A DNA stretch of 64,000 nt from Edaphobacter aggregans DSM 19364 (lineage in GTDB: Bacteria; Acidobacteriota; Terriglobia; Terriglobales; Acidobacteriaceae), in assembly GCF_000745965.1 (NCBI RefSeq), contig NZ_JQKI01000013.1:107426-171425 (forward strand). Reading direction: 5' to 3'. The notes below the pieces were generated by a model. The model did not search any database. It was not told the origin of the DNA and was given only the letters and a program-made list of their open reading frames with translations. The position numbers were made by a program, and so were the translations under genes. This document shows, one piece after another, positions 8,719 to 17,319 of this stretch (position 1 is its first letter; each line of letters starts with the position of its first letter).

Positions 8719-10833
8719 GTGAATATACAGAAGGTGGTTCCCCCTCGCGTGGCCGCGCTGAGTTTCGCGGCAACCCTGCTGGCGGCTGGGGTCGCGACCG
8801 GGGTTCAGGCACAGCAGAACAGCCGGCAGAGCCGGGTCGCTGACGACAAGACGGTCAGGGCCGAGGTCTACAAGGCCATTCCGGGCTTCGACTCCTCCTC
8901 CATCGACCCCTCTGTCGACCCCTGCACGGACTTCTACAAGTTCGCCTGCGGCAGGTTTGCCGCGAACCACCCGATTCCCGCCGACCAGCCGGCAGTGGAT
9001 GAGTTCTACGCTCTGTACAACGTGAACACGCAGTCGCTGAACAACATCCTGACCAAGGCCGCGGCCGGTGGGGAGAATCGCACGCCCAACGAGCAGAAGA
9101 TCGGCGACTACTACAAGAGCTGCATCGACACCGACGCCATCGAGGCCAAGGGACTTGCTCCGCTGAAGCCGTACCTCGACAGGATTGACGCCCTCAACGA
9201 CAAGAACGACCTCACCGCGCTGGTCGGCGAGTTGCAGCGCAACGGCATCGACGTCTTCTTCGGCTATGGCGAGCAGCAGGACTTCAAGGACGCGAGCAAG
9301 CAGATCGCGTTCGTCGACCAGAGCGGACTCGGCCTGCCCGAGCGCGACTACTATCTGCGCACCGGCGAGAAGGACGAGACCGTCCGCAAGCAGTATGTGG
9401 AGCACGTAGCGAAGATGCTGACTCTGGCCGGCACGCCCGCCGAGCAGGCACAGAAGGACGCCACGGCGATGATGGCCTTCGAGACCGCGCTGGCCAAGGC
9501 CTCCATGCCGGTCACCGAACGGCGCGACCCGGAGAAGATCTATCACCTGCAGACCATCGAGATCTTTGAGCAGACCTTTCCCGCGGATTCCTTCAATGCG
9601 TTTCGCGAGGCCATGCGCTCGCCCGAGATCAAGGAGCTGAACAATGCCAATCCGGCCTTCATCAACGCGATGATCGCCCAGGTGCAGGAGACCGATCTCG
9701 ACACACTCAAGGCTTACATGCGCTACCACCTGCTGACGGGCGCGGCCAACCGTCTTCCCAAGCGCTTCGACGACGAGAACTTCGACTTCTACGGCCGCAA
9801 GCTAACGGGGCAGCCGCAGCAGAGCGCGCGCTGGAAGCGCTGCTCGAACGCTGTGAACGGCGCGCTGGGCGAGGCGCTGGGCGAGGTCTACGTCTCGCAG
9901 TACTTCGCCGGAGACAGCAAGGCGAAGATGCTGGAGATGGTCCACGACATCGAGAACGCGATGGAGCGCGACATCGATCAAGTGGATTGGATGTCCGCCG
10001 AGACCAAAGTGCGCGCCAAGGAGAAGCTGAAGGGCATCGCAAACAAGATCGGCTATCCGGACAAGTGGCGCGACTACTCGAAGCTCGAGGTGAAGGCCGA
10101 CGACGCGCTCGGCAACAAGTTCCGCGGGACGGCGTTCGAGAACGATCGCCAGCTCGGCAAGATCGGCCAACCGGTGGACCACAGCGAATGGGGCATGACG
10201 CCGCCGACCGTCAACGCCTACTACGACCCCAGCATGAACGACATCAACTTCCCCGCAGGCATTCTGCAGCCAGCCTTCTACGACCCCAAGCAGGATGATG
10301 CGGTGAACTATGGGCACATCGGCGCGGTCATCGGCCACGAGTTGACGCACGGCTTCGACGACGAAGGCCGCAAGTTCGACGCCAAGGGCAACCTGAGCGA
10401 CTGGTGGACGGCCGAGGACGCGAAGAAGTTCGAGGCGCGGACCGACTGCCTGGTGAACCAGTACGGTTCCTTCACTGCAGTCGATGACGTGAAGGTGAAC
10501 GGCAAGCTGACGCTGGGCGAGAACACGGCCGACAACGGCGGCCTGGTGCTCGCATACATGGCGTATCTTGAGCGGGCGAAGATCAACAAGGTGGACCTGA
10601 CGAAGAAGATCGACGGCTACACCTCACCGCAGCGCTTCTACATCGGGTACGCGCAGAACTACTGCGAGAACTCGCGGCCGGAGGTAATCCGCCAGCAGGT
10701 GCTCACCGATCCACACTCGCCGGATCACTTCCGCGTGACCGGCGCTATCGTCAACCAGCCGGGTTTTGCAGCGGCCTTCGGGTGCAAGAAGGGCACGCCG
10801 ATGGTACCGGCCAACAGCTGCCGCGTCTGGTAG
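8719..10833 (+). CDS. M13-family zinc metallopeptidase (neprilysin/PepO-like), secreted
   Basis: Secreted oligopeptidase of the neprilysin/endothelin-converting-enzyme family. The 704-residue protein has a signal peptide (about residues 1-32, cleavage after VQA) and the M13_N domain starting DPCTDFYKFACG. The catalytic M13 domain carries the zinc motif HELTH (540-544) with the third ligand Glu601 and Asp605 in ENTAD. Family motifs NAYYDPSMNDINFPAG and the C-terminal CRVW are present. The GTG start has GAAGGGAAG upstream. A clear terminator follows. It is probably periplasmic, acting in peptide turnover. Confidence 0.95.
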   Translation: MNIQKVVPPRVAALSFAATLLAAGVATGVQAQQNSRQSRVADDKTVRAEVYKAIPGFDSSSIDPSVDPCTDFYKFACGRFAANHPIPADQPAVDEFYALYNVNTQSLNNILTKAAAGGENRTPNEQKIGDYYKSCIDTDAIEAKGLAPLKPYLDRIDALNDKNDLTALVGELQRNGIDVFFGYGEQQDFKDASKQIAFVDQSGLGLPERDYYLRTGEKDETVRKQYVEHVAKMLTLAGTPAEQAQKDATAMMAFETALAKASMPVTERRDPEKIYHLQTIEIFEQTFPADSFNAFREAMRSPEIKELNNANPAFINAMIAQVQETDLDTLKAYMRYHLLTGAANRLPKRFDDENFDFYGRKLTGQPQQSARWKRCSNAVNGALGEALGEVYVSQYFAGDSKAKMLEMVHDIENAMERDIDQVDWMSAETKVRAKEKLKGIANKIGYPDKWRDYSKLEVKADDALGNKFRGTAFENDRQLGKIGQPVDHSEWGMTPPTVNAYYDPSMNDINFPAGILQPAFYDPKQDDAVNYGHIGAVIGHELTHGFDDEGRKFDAKGNLSDWWTAEDAKKFEARTDCLVNQYGSFTAVDDVKVNGKLTLGENTADNGGLVLAYMAYLERAKINKVDLTKKIDGYTSPQRFYIGYAQNYCENSRPEVIRQQVLTDPHSPDHFRVTGAIVNQPGFAAAFGCKKGTPMVPANSCRVW

Positions 10834-10854
10834 CTGACACAAGGCTGTCAACAG

Positions 10855-10887
10855 CGGGCGCGGCTCAAGGCTGCGCCCGTTTCATTT
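10855..10887 (+). terminator. Terminator of the M13 peptidase gene
   Basis: CGGGCGC (10855-10861) pairs with GCGCCCG (10873-10879); inner pairs extend the stem. TTTCATTT follows. It lies 22 nt after the stop codon. Confidence 0.7.
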
Positions 10888-10903
10888 GTGCGACAGTGGA
10901 AGT

Positions 10904-11821
10904 ATGTCTTTTGTCCACAAACGGCGCACTCTCGGCTTCGTCGCGTGCGCCATCGCCAGCTCGCTCTGGGGCTGCGGCTTCTTCTTCGGCAAGATCGCGT
11001 TGGCAGAGATGTCGTTCGCGCATATGGTGCTCTATCGGTTTCTCTTTGCAATGGCGGCGCTGGCTCCGCTGCTGGTAACGCATCGCCCCGGCCTTTCTCT
11101 TCGTGAGTGGCGCGTCCTTGCGACGGCATCCTTTCTCGGAGTTCCGGTTCAGTTCCTCATCCAGTTCTACGGGCTCTCGCTGACGACGGTCTCGCACGCC
11201 GCGCTGATGGTGGGGACGATGCCGGTGATCCTCGCGGTGGGTGCGACTCTGTTCGCGCATGAGCGCCTCGATGCGACGGGCTGGATCGCGCTAGCCGTCT
11301 CGACGGCGGGTGCGGCGCTGATCGCGCTGGGTCGCCATGGCACGGGCGCAGGCGAGCCCTCGCTTGCGGGCGATCTGCTGATCGTGCTCTCGCTGGCGAT
11401 CGCTCTGGGCTGGATTCTGCTCAACAAACGGCTGATGGATCGACACTCACCGATCGTCGTCACGGCGTACGGCCTGCTGCTGGGCACGCTGATGCTGCTG
11501 GTGTGGGTGCCGGTGCGCTACGGGATGCCACCGGTCGCGCACGTCTCGATGAAGGCGTGGCTGGCGCTGGCTGCCAGCGGCGTTCTGTGCACGGCGACGA
11601 CGACGCTGCTGTGGAACTGGGGCATGACACAGGTTCCGGCGTCGCAGGCCGGGGTGCTGCTGAACATGGAGCCGCTGATCGGCAGCCTGCTCGGCGTCTT
11701 CGCGCTGGGTGAGCACCTGGGGCCGAGCGCGTGGACCGGTGGCGCGCTGATTCTGGGCGCGGCCATCACGCTGACGACGCGCTCGAAGGCTCACGTGCCG
11801 GAGCACCAGCCTGCGGGTTGA
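10904..11821 (+). CDS. EamA/DMT-family transporter
   Basis: Inner-membrane transporter of the drug/metabolite superfamily, with about ten hydrophobic segments forming two EamA repeats. The second repeat ends in the typical EPLIGSLLGVFALGE segment. Members export amino acids, metabolites or drugs; the substrate cannot be read from the sequence. The ATG at 10904 (MSFVHKRR) gives a short basic N terminus before the first segment; an in-frame ATG at 10886 would add six residues. Family length (305 residues) is normal. It converges with the MATE gene, 36 nt away. Confidence 0.88.
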   Translation: MSFVHKRRTLGFVACAIASSLWGCGFFFGKIALAEMSFAHMVLYRFLFAMAALAPLLVTHRPGLSLREWRVLATASFLGVPVQFLIQFYGLSLTTVSHAALMVGTMPVILAVGATLFAHERLDATGWIALAVSTAGAALIALGRHGTGAGEPSLAGDLLIVLSLAIALGWILLNKRLMDRHSPIVVTAYGLLLGTLMLLVWVPVRYGMPPVAHVSMKAWLALAASGVLCTATTTLLWNWGMTQVPASQAGVLLNMEPLIGSLLGVFALGEHLGPSAWTGGALILGAAITLTTRSKAHVPEHQPAG

Positions 11822-11857
11822 CACGGCGGGCTTGGCGCGCAGCGGATCTTCAGGTCT

Positions 11858-13222
11858 TCAGGAGACGAGGCTTTTTTCGGGCAGCTTCTGCGTGGTGCGG
11901 TGCCAGACCGTCGTGAGCGCCACGCCTGCGACGATGAGCCCGGCACAGAGACCAAGCCAGAGGCCGACGGCCCCGTAGCCCATGCGGAAGCCTAGCCAGG
12001 AACCGACGGGAAGGCCGATGATCCAGTAGCCGATGATGTGGACGATGAGGCCGGCATGGGTGTTCCCTGCTCCGCGCAGAGCGCCGGTTGCGGTGATCTG
12101 CAGGCCGTCGAAGAACTGGAAGGCGGCGGCGACGAAGAGCAGGGGCACGGTGGCGGCGATGACGGCGGGGTCGGGGGTGAAGGCCCGCGCGATGGGGTGG
12201 GCGAAGAGGGCGAGGACGAGGGAGAAGGTCGCCATGATTCCAGCGCCGAGAAGGATCGAGGTCCAGCCGGCGGCGGCGGCTTCGCGAGGCGCCTTGCGTC
12301 CGATGGCTTGGCCGACGCGCACTGCGGCGGCGGCGGAGATGGCGAAGGGAACCATGAAGGTGAAGCTGGCGCAGTTTAATGCGATCTCGTGACCGGCCAG
12401 CTGGAGGGGGCCGAGGGTTCCGATGAGGAAGGTGACGGTGGCGAAGATGGCGATCTCGGTGAAGATGTGGGCGCCGGCGGGGGCGCCGAGGATGGTGAGG
12501 CGCTTGAGGCGCGCGGTCTCGATGTGGCGGAGCATGGAGCTGAGGCCGTAGTGGTGCTGGTGCTCGACCCGCCAGACGGCGGCGACGACGAAGAGGGCGA
12601 GGTAGGCGCGCGAGATGGAGGTGGAGAGGCCGGAGCCTGCGATTCCGTAGGCGGGGATGTGGATGGGTCCCCAGGAGTGGCCGTAGATGAGGAGCCAGTT
12701 GCCGAGGACGTTGGTGAGGTTGGCGGTGATCAGGGCGAAGGCGATGGGGCGGACGTGGTTGAAGGCCTGCAGGTAGCGGCGGAGGGTGAAGTAGAGGAAG
12801 AGCGTGGGGGTTCCCCAGTTGAGCGCGTGGAGGAAGCGGATGGCTCCTTCCATGACCTGCGCGTTGATGGGCATGCGGCGCATCGCCAGCGGGGCGAGTT
12901 CGATGATTCCGAAGAGCGCGGCGGCGAGGATGGCGGCGAGGAGGAGGCCGTGGTAGAGCCAGCGGTTGGCCTCGTCGAAGCGGCCCGCTCCGTGGGATTG
13001 CGACAGGTAGGTGTCGAGCGAGAGCAGGACGCCGGCGATTCCGAAGGCGAGGGTGTTGTAGAGGACCTGGCCGAGGGCGGCGGAGGCGATGTTGACCGCG
13101 GCGTTCTGCATGTGGCCGATCATGACGGTGTCGACGATGCCCATCGCCATCCAGCCGAGTTCGGCCGCGATGAGGGGCAGGGCGAGGAGGAGGACGTTCC
13201 GGATCTGCTGCCGTGCGTTCAT
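11858..13222 (-). CDS. MATE-family multidrug efflux transporter
   Basis: Twelve-helix cation-coupled exporter of the multidrug and toxin extrusion family (454 residues, typical length). The N terminus LLLALPLIAAELGWMAMGIVDTVMIG matches the MATE signature region, and internal pseudo-symmetry appears around residue 235. Some GALRGAGNTHAGL in the C-terminal half is also characteristic. The substrate is unknown; the NorM subgroup is likely. A long glycine/glutamate-rich antisense frame over this gene is a high-GC artefact. Dispersed repeat copy B lies directly upstream of its start. Confidence 0.9.
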   Translation of the reverse strand: MNARQQIRNVLLLALPLIAAELGWMAMGIVDTVMIGHMQNAAVNIASAALGQVLYNTLAFGIAGVLLSLDTYLSQSHGAGRFDEANRWLYHGLLLAAILAAALFGIIELAPLAMRRMPINAQVMEGAIRFLHALNWGTPTLFLYFTLRRYLQAFNHVRPIAFALITANLTNVLGNWLLIYGHSWGPIHIPAYGIAGSGLSTSISRAYLALFVVAAVWRVEHQHHYGLSSMLRHIETARLKRLTILGAPAGAHIFTEIAIFATVTFLIGTLGPLQLAGHEIALNCASFTFMVPFAISAAAAVRVGQAIGRKAPREAAAAGWTSILLGAGIMATFSLVLALFAHPIARAFTPDPAVIAATVPLLFVAAAFQFFDGLQITATGALRGAGNTHAGLIVHIIGYWIIGLPVGSWLGFRMGYGAVGLWLGLCAGLIVAGVALTTVWHRTTQKLPEKSLVS

Positions 13223-13235
13223 GGCTGCGGTACCT

Positions 13236-13295
13236 CCTCCCTCCCCTACTTTTTGCGCAAAGTATTCGAAACAGAAAACTTAGCCTGGTACTTCG
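13236..13295 (+). repeat. Dispersed repeat, copy B (CGCAAAGTATTC-N12-TTAG)
   Basis: Core CGCAAAGTATTC at 13256-13267, 12 nt, TTAG, then CCTGGTACTTCG. A C/T-rich lead (CTCCTCCCTCCCC, then ACTTTTTG) precedes it as in copy A. A GCCCCGG hairpin follows about 60 nt further on in the same orientation. Confidence 0.65.
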
Positions 13296-13327
13296 ATGTA
13301 CCGGGGCTTGTGGAAGTAGCAAAAAGG

Positions 13328-13355
13328 AAAGCCCCGGGGTCCGGGGCTTCGGTTT
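13328..13355. terminator. GCCCCGG hairpin near repeat copy B
   Basis: AAGCCCCGG (13329-13337) pairs with CCGGGGCTT (13341-13349) over a 3-nt loop, with A-rich sequence before and CGGTTTT after. It looks like an intrinsic terminator but no upstream gene on the plus strand needs it, so it is better seen as part of the composite repeat. Confidence 0.6.
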
Positions 13356-13554
13356 TCGATTGATGTTTTTATTCTACCGGATCGGGTGGGGTAAATCGGC
13401 ACTCTATAAATCTCTATTTATGATGGAGATAGGCCATTTTTGGACTTGACAGCGAGATTTGCTGGGGTTTTTGAGGTTTTTCCCCTGTGAAAATTCGTGC
13501 GGGCACAGATTTTATTCCCCACCGGATCGGGAGTGCGGGGATGGGCGAAATGCG

Positions 13555-13583
13555 GGGGTTCTTCGCTCCGCTCAGAATGACGG
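13555..13583. repeat. Short REP-like segment (TTCTTCGCTCCGCTCAGAATGACG type)
   Basis: The segment CTTCGCTCCGCTCAGAATGA resembles a short dispersed sequence that I recall from many high-GC intergenic regions. Only one copy is in this window, so repeat status rests on memory rather than on a second copy. Confidence 0.3.
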
Positions 13584-13649
13584 TGCCAGGGCCGGAGCGG
13601 GGTCGTCGGAGAGATTCTTTACGGAGGCCGGATGCAGGAAAGTCAGATT

Positions 13650-14441
13650 TCAGTTGACCAGGCGGACCTCGTCGCCGGGGCGGATGGTGCCTTCGACGAG
13701 GACTGCGGCGTAGATCCCGGCTTTTCCGTCGTGCTCTCGAGCGACTCGCTTCATGACCTCGGGGTTGGGCTCGGCGGTGTTGGGATCGAGGGTGATCATC
13801 TTGCAGCGTGGGTCGCGGTCGACGATGGCGACCATCACCTTCTCGCCGATGCTGAGGGTGTGGCCGACGAACTGATCTTCGGTGAAGCCTTCGCTGCTGC
13901 CGAGGTTGAGGTAGAGGTTGGCGCGGAAGCGGCGCTTGTCGAGCGAGGTGCCCAGTTCATCGCCGAGCCGCTCGACGGTTTGGAGAGAGAAGAGGGAGAG
14001 CGGGCGGCAGTCGGTGAGAGCGCGTTCGGAGCGCATAAGGCGGAGGTGATGGCGCTCGCGCAGGCCCTCGCTCAACAGATGAAGGAGAGCCGGGTCGTCG
14101 ATGGGGATGGAGTTCCCATCGGGTGTCTGGACATCCACGGTGAGATCGTCCAGGCTGGGATAGACGGGAGTGACACCAGGGGCGAGTGCTTCTGCCTCGG
14201 ACTGATTTTCGGGCTTCATTGCCCGGTCGGCGTTGCGAAACTGAGGCTGGAAGAGGAGCATGTGTTCCCGTTCGCGGCCGGTGAGATAGGGAAATCCTGC
14301 GGGGGCTCCATCGTCGTGGATGGCGTAGATGCGATCGCCATAGATTCCGGAGAAGCCCGCAAAGGCGCTTTCCAGCTGTTGGCCGCGCATGCTTTTGACC
14401 GGGTAACGCCACAGGCTTTCCACCGTTCCTACGGTTTTCAT
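13650..14441 (-). CDS. MOSC-domain protein with N-terminal beta-barrel domain
   Basis: The 263-residue cytoplasmic protein belongs to the YcbX/mARC-like group of molybdenum-cofactor-binding MOSC proteins, which reduce N-hydroxylated compounds. The N-terminal MOSC_N barrel starts VESLWRYPVKSMRGQ and includes GDRIYAIHD. The MOSC core includes RFRANLYLN and DRDPRCKMITLDP, whose Cys213 is the expected molybdenum ligand. There is no ferredoxin domain, so an external electron donor would be needed. It stands alone, separated from the upstream serine hydrolase by 76 nt. Confidence 0.88.
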   Translation of the reverse strand: MKTVGTVESLWRYPVKSMRGQQLESAFAGFSGIYGDRIYAIHDDGAPAGFPYLTGREREHMLLFQPQFRNADRAMKPENQSEAEALAPGVTPVYPSLDDLTVDVQTPDGNSIPIDDPALLHLLSEGLRERHHLRLMRSERALTDCRPLSLFSLQTVERLGDELGTSLDKRRFRANLYLNLGSSEGFTEDQFVGHTLSIGEKVMVAIVDRDPRCKMITLDPNTAEPNPEVMKRVAREHDGKAGIYAAVLVEGTIRPGDEVRLVN

Positions 14442-14517
14442 AAGAGGTCCCTCCTGTGAGGAGGGATTGTAGACCTTTTTGCGGCGGACGTACTGTCGGT
14501 GCGGCGACCTGTTGGCG

Positions 14518-15858
14518 CTATTGCTTTTTGCCTTCGTGCTGCGCTCCGTTCTGGTAGATGACGAGGCGTGAGATGGTGTGGGTGGCGGGGTCGCGGAAGA
14601 ACTCGACCTGGGCGTCGGCGACTTTGAGGAAGAAATGTGAATCGGATTCGGCGAAGACGTCGACGGGGTTCTGCTTGCCTAGCTTGGCGGAGAGGCGGGG
14701 GCCGTTGACGGCGATGACGAGATCGGCATCGAGGTCGGCTACGCGGTAGGTGCCCGCGTAGTCGGGGAGCGTGGTGGCGGGGAGGGTGATCTCTTTGCGT
14801 TCGGAGGGGAGGGTGAAGGGCTGGCCAAGGGCGGCGCGACTGAGGTAGCGTGCGACCTGATCGGGCGCGCCACCGGTGAGGTTGCCGAGGACGATGATGG
14901 TCAGTTTGTCGTCGGGGTAGTGGTTGAGGGACGTGTTGAAGCCCTCGATGCCTCCGCCGTGGGTGATGAGCTTGTGGCCGTCGACGGTGCGGATGAAGAG
15001 GCCGCAGCCGTAGTCGGACTTGTAGGGCGTGGTCATCTTTGCGAGCGACTCAGGCTTGAGAACTTTGCCGCCGAAGAGAGCTTGCTCCCACTTGAGCAGA
15101 TCGCCGGTGGTGGAGTAGAGGGCCCCGGCGGAAAACGGGATGGTCATACTGATGTAGCCGTCGTGTTCGATGCCGCGGGGCGAGCGGCGATAGCCCTGGG
15201 CGCGCTGGGAGAGGATGGCGGCGTTGGAGTCGATGCCGGTGTCCTTCATGCCGAGCGGGGTGAAGATGTTTTGTTGCAGGAAGTCGGCGTAGGTCTGGCC
15301 GGAGACCTTTTCAATGAGGTAGCCGAGGAGGACGTAGCCAGAGTTGGAGTAGGAGAACTTGGTGCCGGGCTCGAAGTCGAGGGGCTTATCGCGGAAGCGT
15401 GCGACGAGCTCCGCAGGGTTGGTGTCCTTCCACTCGGTGGTGCGGTAGTCGGGAAAGCCTGTGAAGGAGGGGATGCCGGAGGTGTGGGTGAGGACGTTGT
15501 AGATGGTGATCTTGGACCAGGCGGCGGGGGCGTCGGGCATGTACTTGCTGACGGGGTCGTCGATGTTGAGCTTGCCGCGCTCCTGGAGGAGAAGGATGCC
15601 GGCGGCGGTGAACTGCTTGGTGATGGAGCCGAGGCGGAACCTTGTGGTGGGGGAGTTGGGGATCGACCACTCGAGGTCGGCGGAGCCGTAGCCCTGGTCG
15701 ATGAGGGTGTGGCCGTCTTTGACGACGAGGACGGTGCCCATGAAGGTCTTTTCGCCGGCGTAGCTGGCGATGATCTGCTGCATGCGCGGGGTGGGGTTGG
15801 TTTGGGCGAGGGCGGAGAGAGGTGTGAGGCAGAGGAGGACGGCGGCGAATTGGCGCAT
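14518..15858 (-). CDS. Class C beta-lactamase-like serine hydrolase, secreted
   Basis: Periplasmic serine hydrolase of the beta-lactamase/DD-peptidase/esterase superfamily. It has a signal peptide (residues 1-19, cleavage near ALAQ). The three penicillin-binding-fold motifs are intact: Ser78-x-x-Lys81 (SITK), Tyr170-Ser-Asn172 and His300-Gly-Gly302 (the KTG-equivalent box). The last about 90 residues form a DUF3471-like beta domain. Family members include D-aminopeptidases, esterases and beta-lactamases; HGG instead of KTG favours an esterase or peptidase role over resistance. An overlapping proline/serine-rich frame is a shadow. Confidence 0.9.
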   Translation of the reverse strand: MRQFAAVLLCLTPLSALAQTNPTPRMQQIIASYAGEKTFMGTVLVVKDGHTLIDQGYGSADLEWSIPNSPTTRFRLGSITKQFTAAGILLLQERGKLNIDDPVSKYMPDAPAAWSKITIYNVLTHTSGIPSFTGFPDYRTTEWKDTNPAELVARFRDKPLDFEPGTKFSYSNSGYVLLGYLIEKVSGQTYADFLQQNIFTPLGMKDTGIDSNAAILSQRAQGYRRSPRGIEHDGYISMTIPFSAGALYSTTGDLLKWEQALFGGKVLKPESLAKMTTPYKSDYGCGLFIRTVDGHKLITHGGGIEGFNTSLNHYPDDKLTIIVLGNLTGGAPDQVARYLSRAALGQPFTLPSERKEITLPATTLPDYAGTYRVADLDADLVIAVNGPRLSAKLGKQNPVDVFAESDSHFFLKVADAQVEFFRDPATHTISRLVIYQNGAQHEGKKQ

Positions 15859-16002
15859 GAGGCTCCTGTACGTTCGAGGACGGAAAATGTTCCTCGATGT
15901 AGGAGGCGATGCCGACGAAATACAGGGATATCTCCACTTCGCCGCTCACGATGAGTCTGTGAGCGGCTTCGGTCGAGATGACGCCATGACAAGCCGAGAA
16001 TT

Positions 16003-17277
16003 CTATTGCGGGGTGATGATGCCTCCTACGGGGAGGCTGGTGGGCAGGGTGCCGGGGCGGCGGAGGTGCATGGCTTCGGCGGTCATGTCGGTGTACTTGA
16101 GGCCGGCTCCGGTGTTGAAGAGGACGACCTTGTCGGTGGGGGAGAGTTCGCCGGACTGGATGAGCTGGTCGTAGGCGGCGGTGGCGGCGGCTCCTTCCGG
16201 GGAGAGGAAGATGCCCTCATTGCGGGCGTAGTCGAGGATGCTGGCGAGGATAGTTGCGTCGTCGCTGGCGATGGCCTTGCCGCCGGATTTTTCCAGGATG
16301 TCGAGGATGATGTAGTCGCCGTAGGGCTTGGGGACGCGGAGGCCGGCGGCGAAGGTGTCGGCGTTGGGGAAGAACTCGCTGGTGGGCTTGTGGTGGTCGA
16401 AGGCGGTGGCGATGGGGGCGCAGCCGGAGGCCTGGAGGGCGTACATCTTCGGGCGCCTGCCGGTGACCCAGCCTAGTGCTTCCATCTCTTCGAAGGCCTT
16501 CCACATGCCGATGAGGCCGACGCCTCCTCCGGTGGGGTAGAAGACGGCGTCGGGGTAGGTCCAGCCGAGCTGCTCGACTAGCTCGTAGCCCATGGTTTTT
16601 TTCCCTTCGACGCGGTAGGGCTCTTTCAACGTGGAGATGTCGAACCAGACTTCGTTCGCGGGGGTGTTGGAGTCTCTTTGCTGCTTGATGCGCTCGCCGA
16701 CGATGCGGGCGCAGTCGGAGATGAGGCCGTCGATCAGGTTGACGTCGGCTCCGTAGGCGATGCCTTCGACGTAGTTGGCGAAGGGGACGTCCTGGGGCAT
16801 GAAGATGTGGGCGGCGATTCCGGCGGCGGCGGCGTAGGCGGCGAGGGCTCCGGCGGCGTTGCCGGCGGAGGGCACGGCGAGGTGCTGGAGGCCGTAGTGC
16901 TTCGCCATGGTGACGGCGAGGCCGAGGCCGCGGGCCTTGAAGGTGCCGGTGGGGTTGGCTCCCTCCTCCTTGATGTAGAGGCCGGGGTAGCGCTTGCTGT
17001 GAAGCATGGGGGTCCAGCCTTCGCCGAGGGTGACGGGGGCAACCGGATTATCTGGCGCACCGCTGGGAAGGACGTTTGCGTAGCGCCACATGCCGAGGCT
17101 CGTTGGGCTGGCCGCTGCGCGCGCGGCGATGTCTTCGCGGCGGGCGGTGCGCTTGAGCTCGTCCATATCGTAGCGGACGTAGAGGGAGCCGGCGCAGAGG
17201 GGGCAGAGGGTTTGGGGAGTTTCGGGGGAGACGTGGTTGTGGCAGCGGGAGCACTCGAGCGATGCGATACGGGGCAT
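16003..17277 (-). CDS. thrC: Threonine synthase
   Basis: PLP enzyme that converts O-phosphohomoserine to threonine, the last step of the threonine branch. The 424-residue protein begins with a zinc-ribbon-like C4 motif (Cys9, Cys12, Cys25, Cys28) found in one ThrC group. The PLP lysine is Lys114 (GTFKARG), with SAGNAAGALAAYAAAAG and the phosphate-binding TGGGVGLIG. It is not adjacent to homoserine dehydrogenase or kinase genes. It is divergent from the HAD phosphatase gene with only 42 nt between starts. Confidence 0.93.
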   Translation of the reverse strand: MPRIASLECSRCHNHVSPETPQTLCPLCAGSLYVRYDMDELKRTARREDIAARAAASPTSLGMWRYANVLPSGAPDNPVAPVTLGEGWTPMLHSKRYPGLYIKEEGANPTGTFKARGLGLAVTMAKHYGLQHLAVPSAGNAAGALAAYAAAAGIAAHIFMPQDVPFANYVEGIAYGADVNLIDGLISDCARIVGERIKQQRDSNTPANEVWFDISTLKEPYRVEGKKTMGYELVEQLGWTYPDAVFYPTGGGVGLIGMWKAFEEMEALGWVTGRRPKMYALQASGCAPIATAFDHHKPTSEFFPNADTFAAGLRVPKPYGDYIILDILEKSGGKAIASDDATILASILDYARNEGIFLSPEGAAATAAYDQLIQSGELSPTDKVVLFNTGAGLKYTDMTAEAMHLRRPGTLPTSLPVGGIITPQ

Positions 17278-17319
17278 AGTTCGATGCTACCGGATGACGT
17301 GCGATGCGAGAATGGAGGG

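Larger units (their letters stand above)
13223..13649. other. Intergenic region rich in repeats, MATE / MOSC
   Basis: This 427-nt region has no gene I can support. It holds dispersed repeat copy B (13236-13295), a GCCCCGG hairpin (13328-13355), an A/T-rich stretch around 13380-13480 that includes TTGACA at 13446-13451, and a short repeat-like segment at 13555-13583. Confidence 0.7.

Noticed and set aside
11850..13322. 490-residue minus-strand frame rich in Arg/Pro/His
   Set aside because: It is an alternative frame of the MATE gene; the MATE frame shows membrane helices and family motifs.
12389..13363. 324-residue plus-strand frame rich in Gly/Glu/Asp
   Set aside because: It is antisense to the MATE transporter and its composition is that of a GC-rich shadow; no signal or family motif.
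13446..13451. TTGACA as a promoter for a rightward gene
   Set aside because: No acceptable -10 at 16-18 nt and no plus-strand gene follows.
15246..15992. 248-residue Pro/Ser-rich minus-strand frame
   Set aside because: Out-of-frame shadow of the serine hydrolase, which has all catalytic motifs and a signal peptide.
16678..17319. N-terminal extension of the HAD phosphatase
   Set aside because: The extension lies antisense to thrC; the HAD DxDGT motif starts normally at the ATG at 17320.
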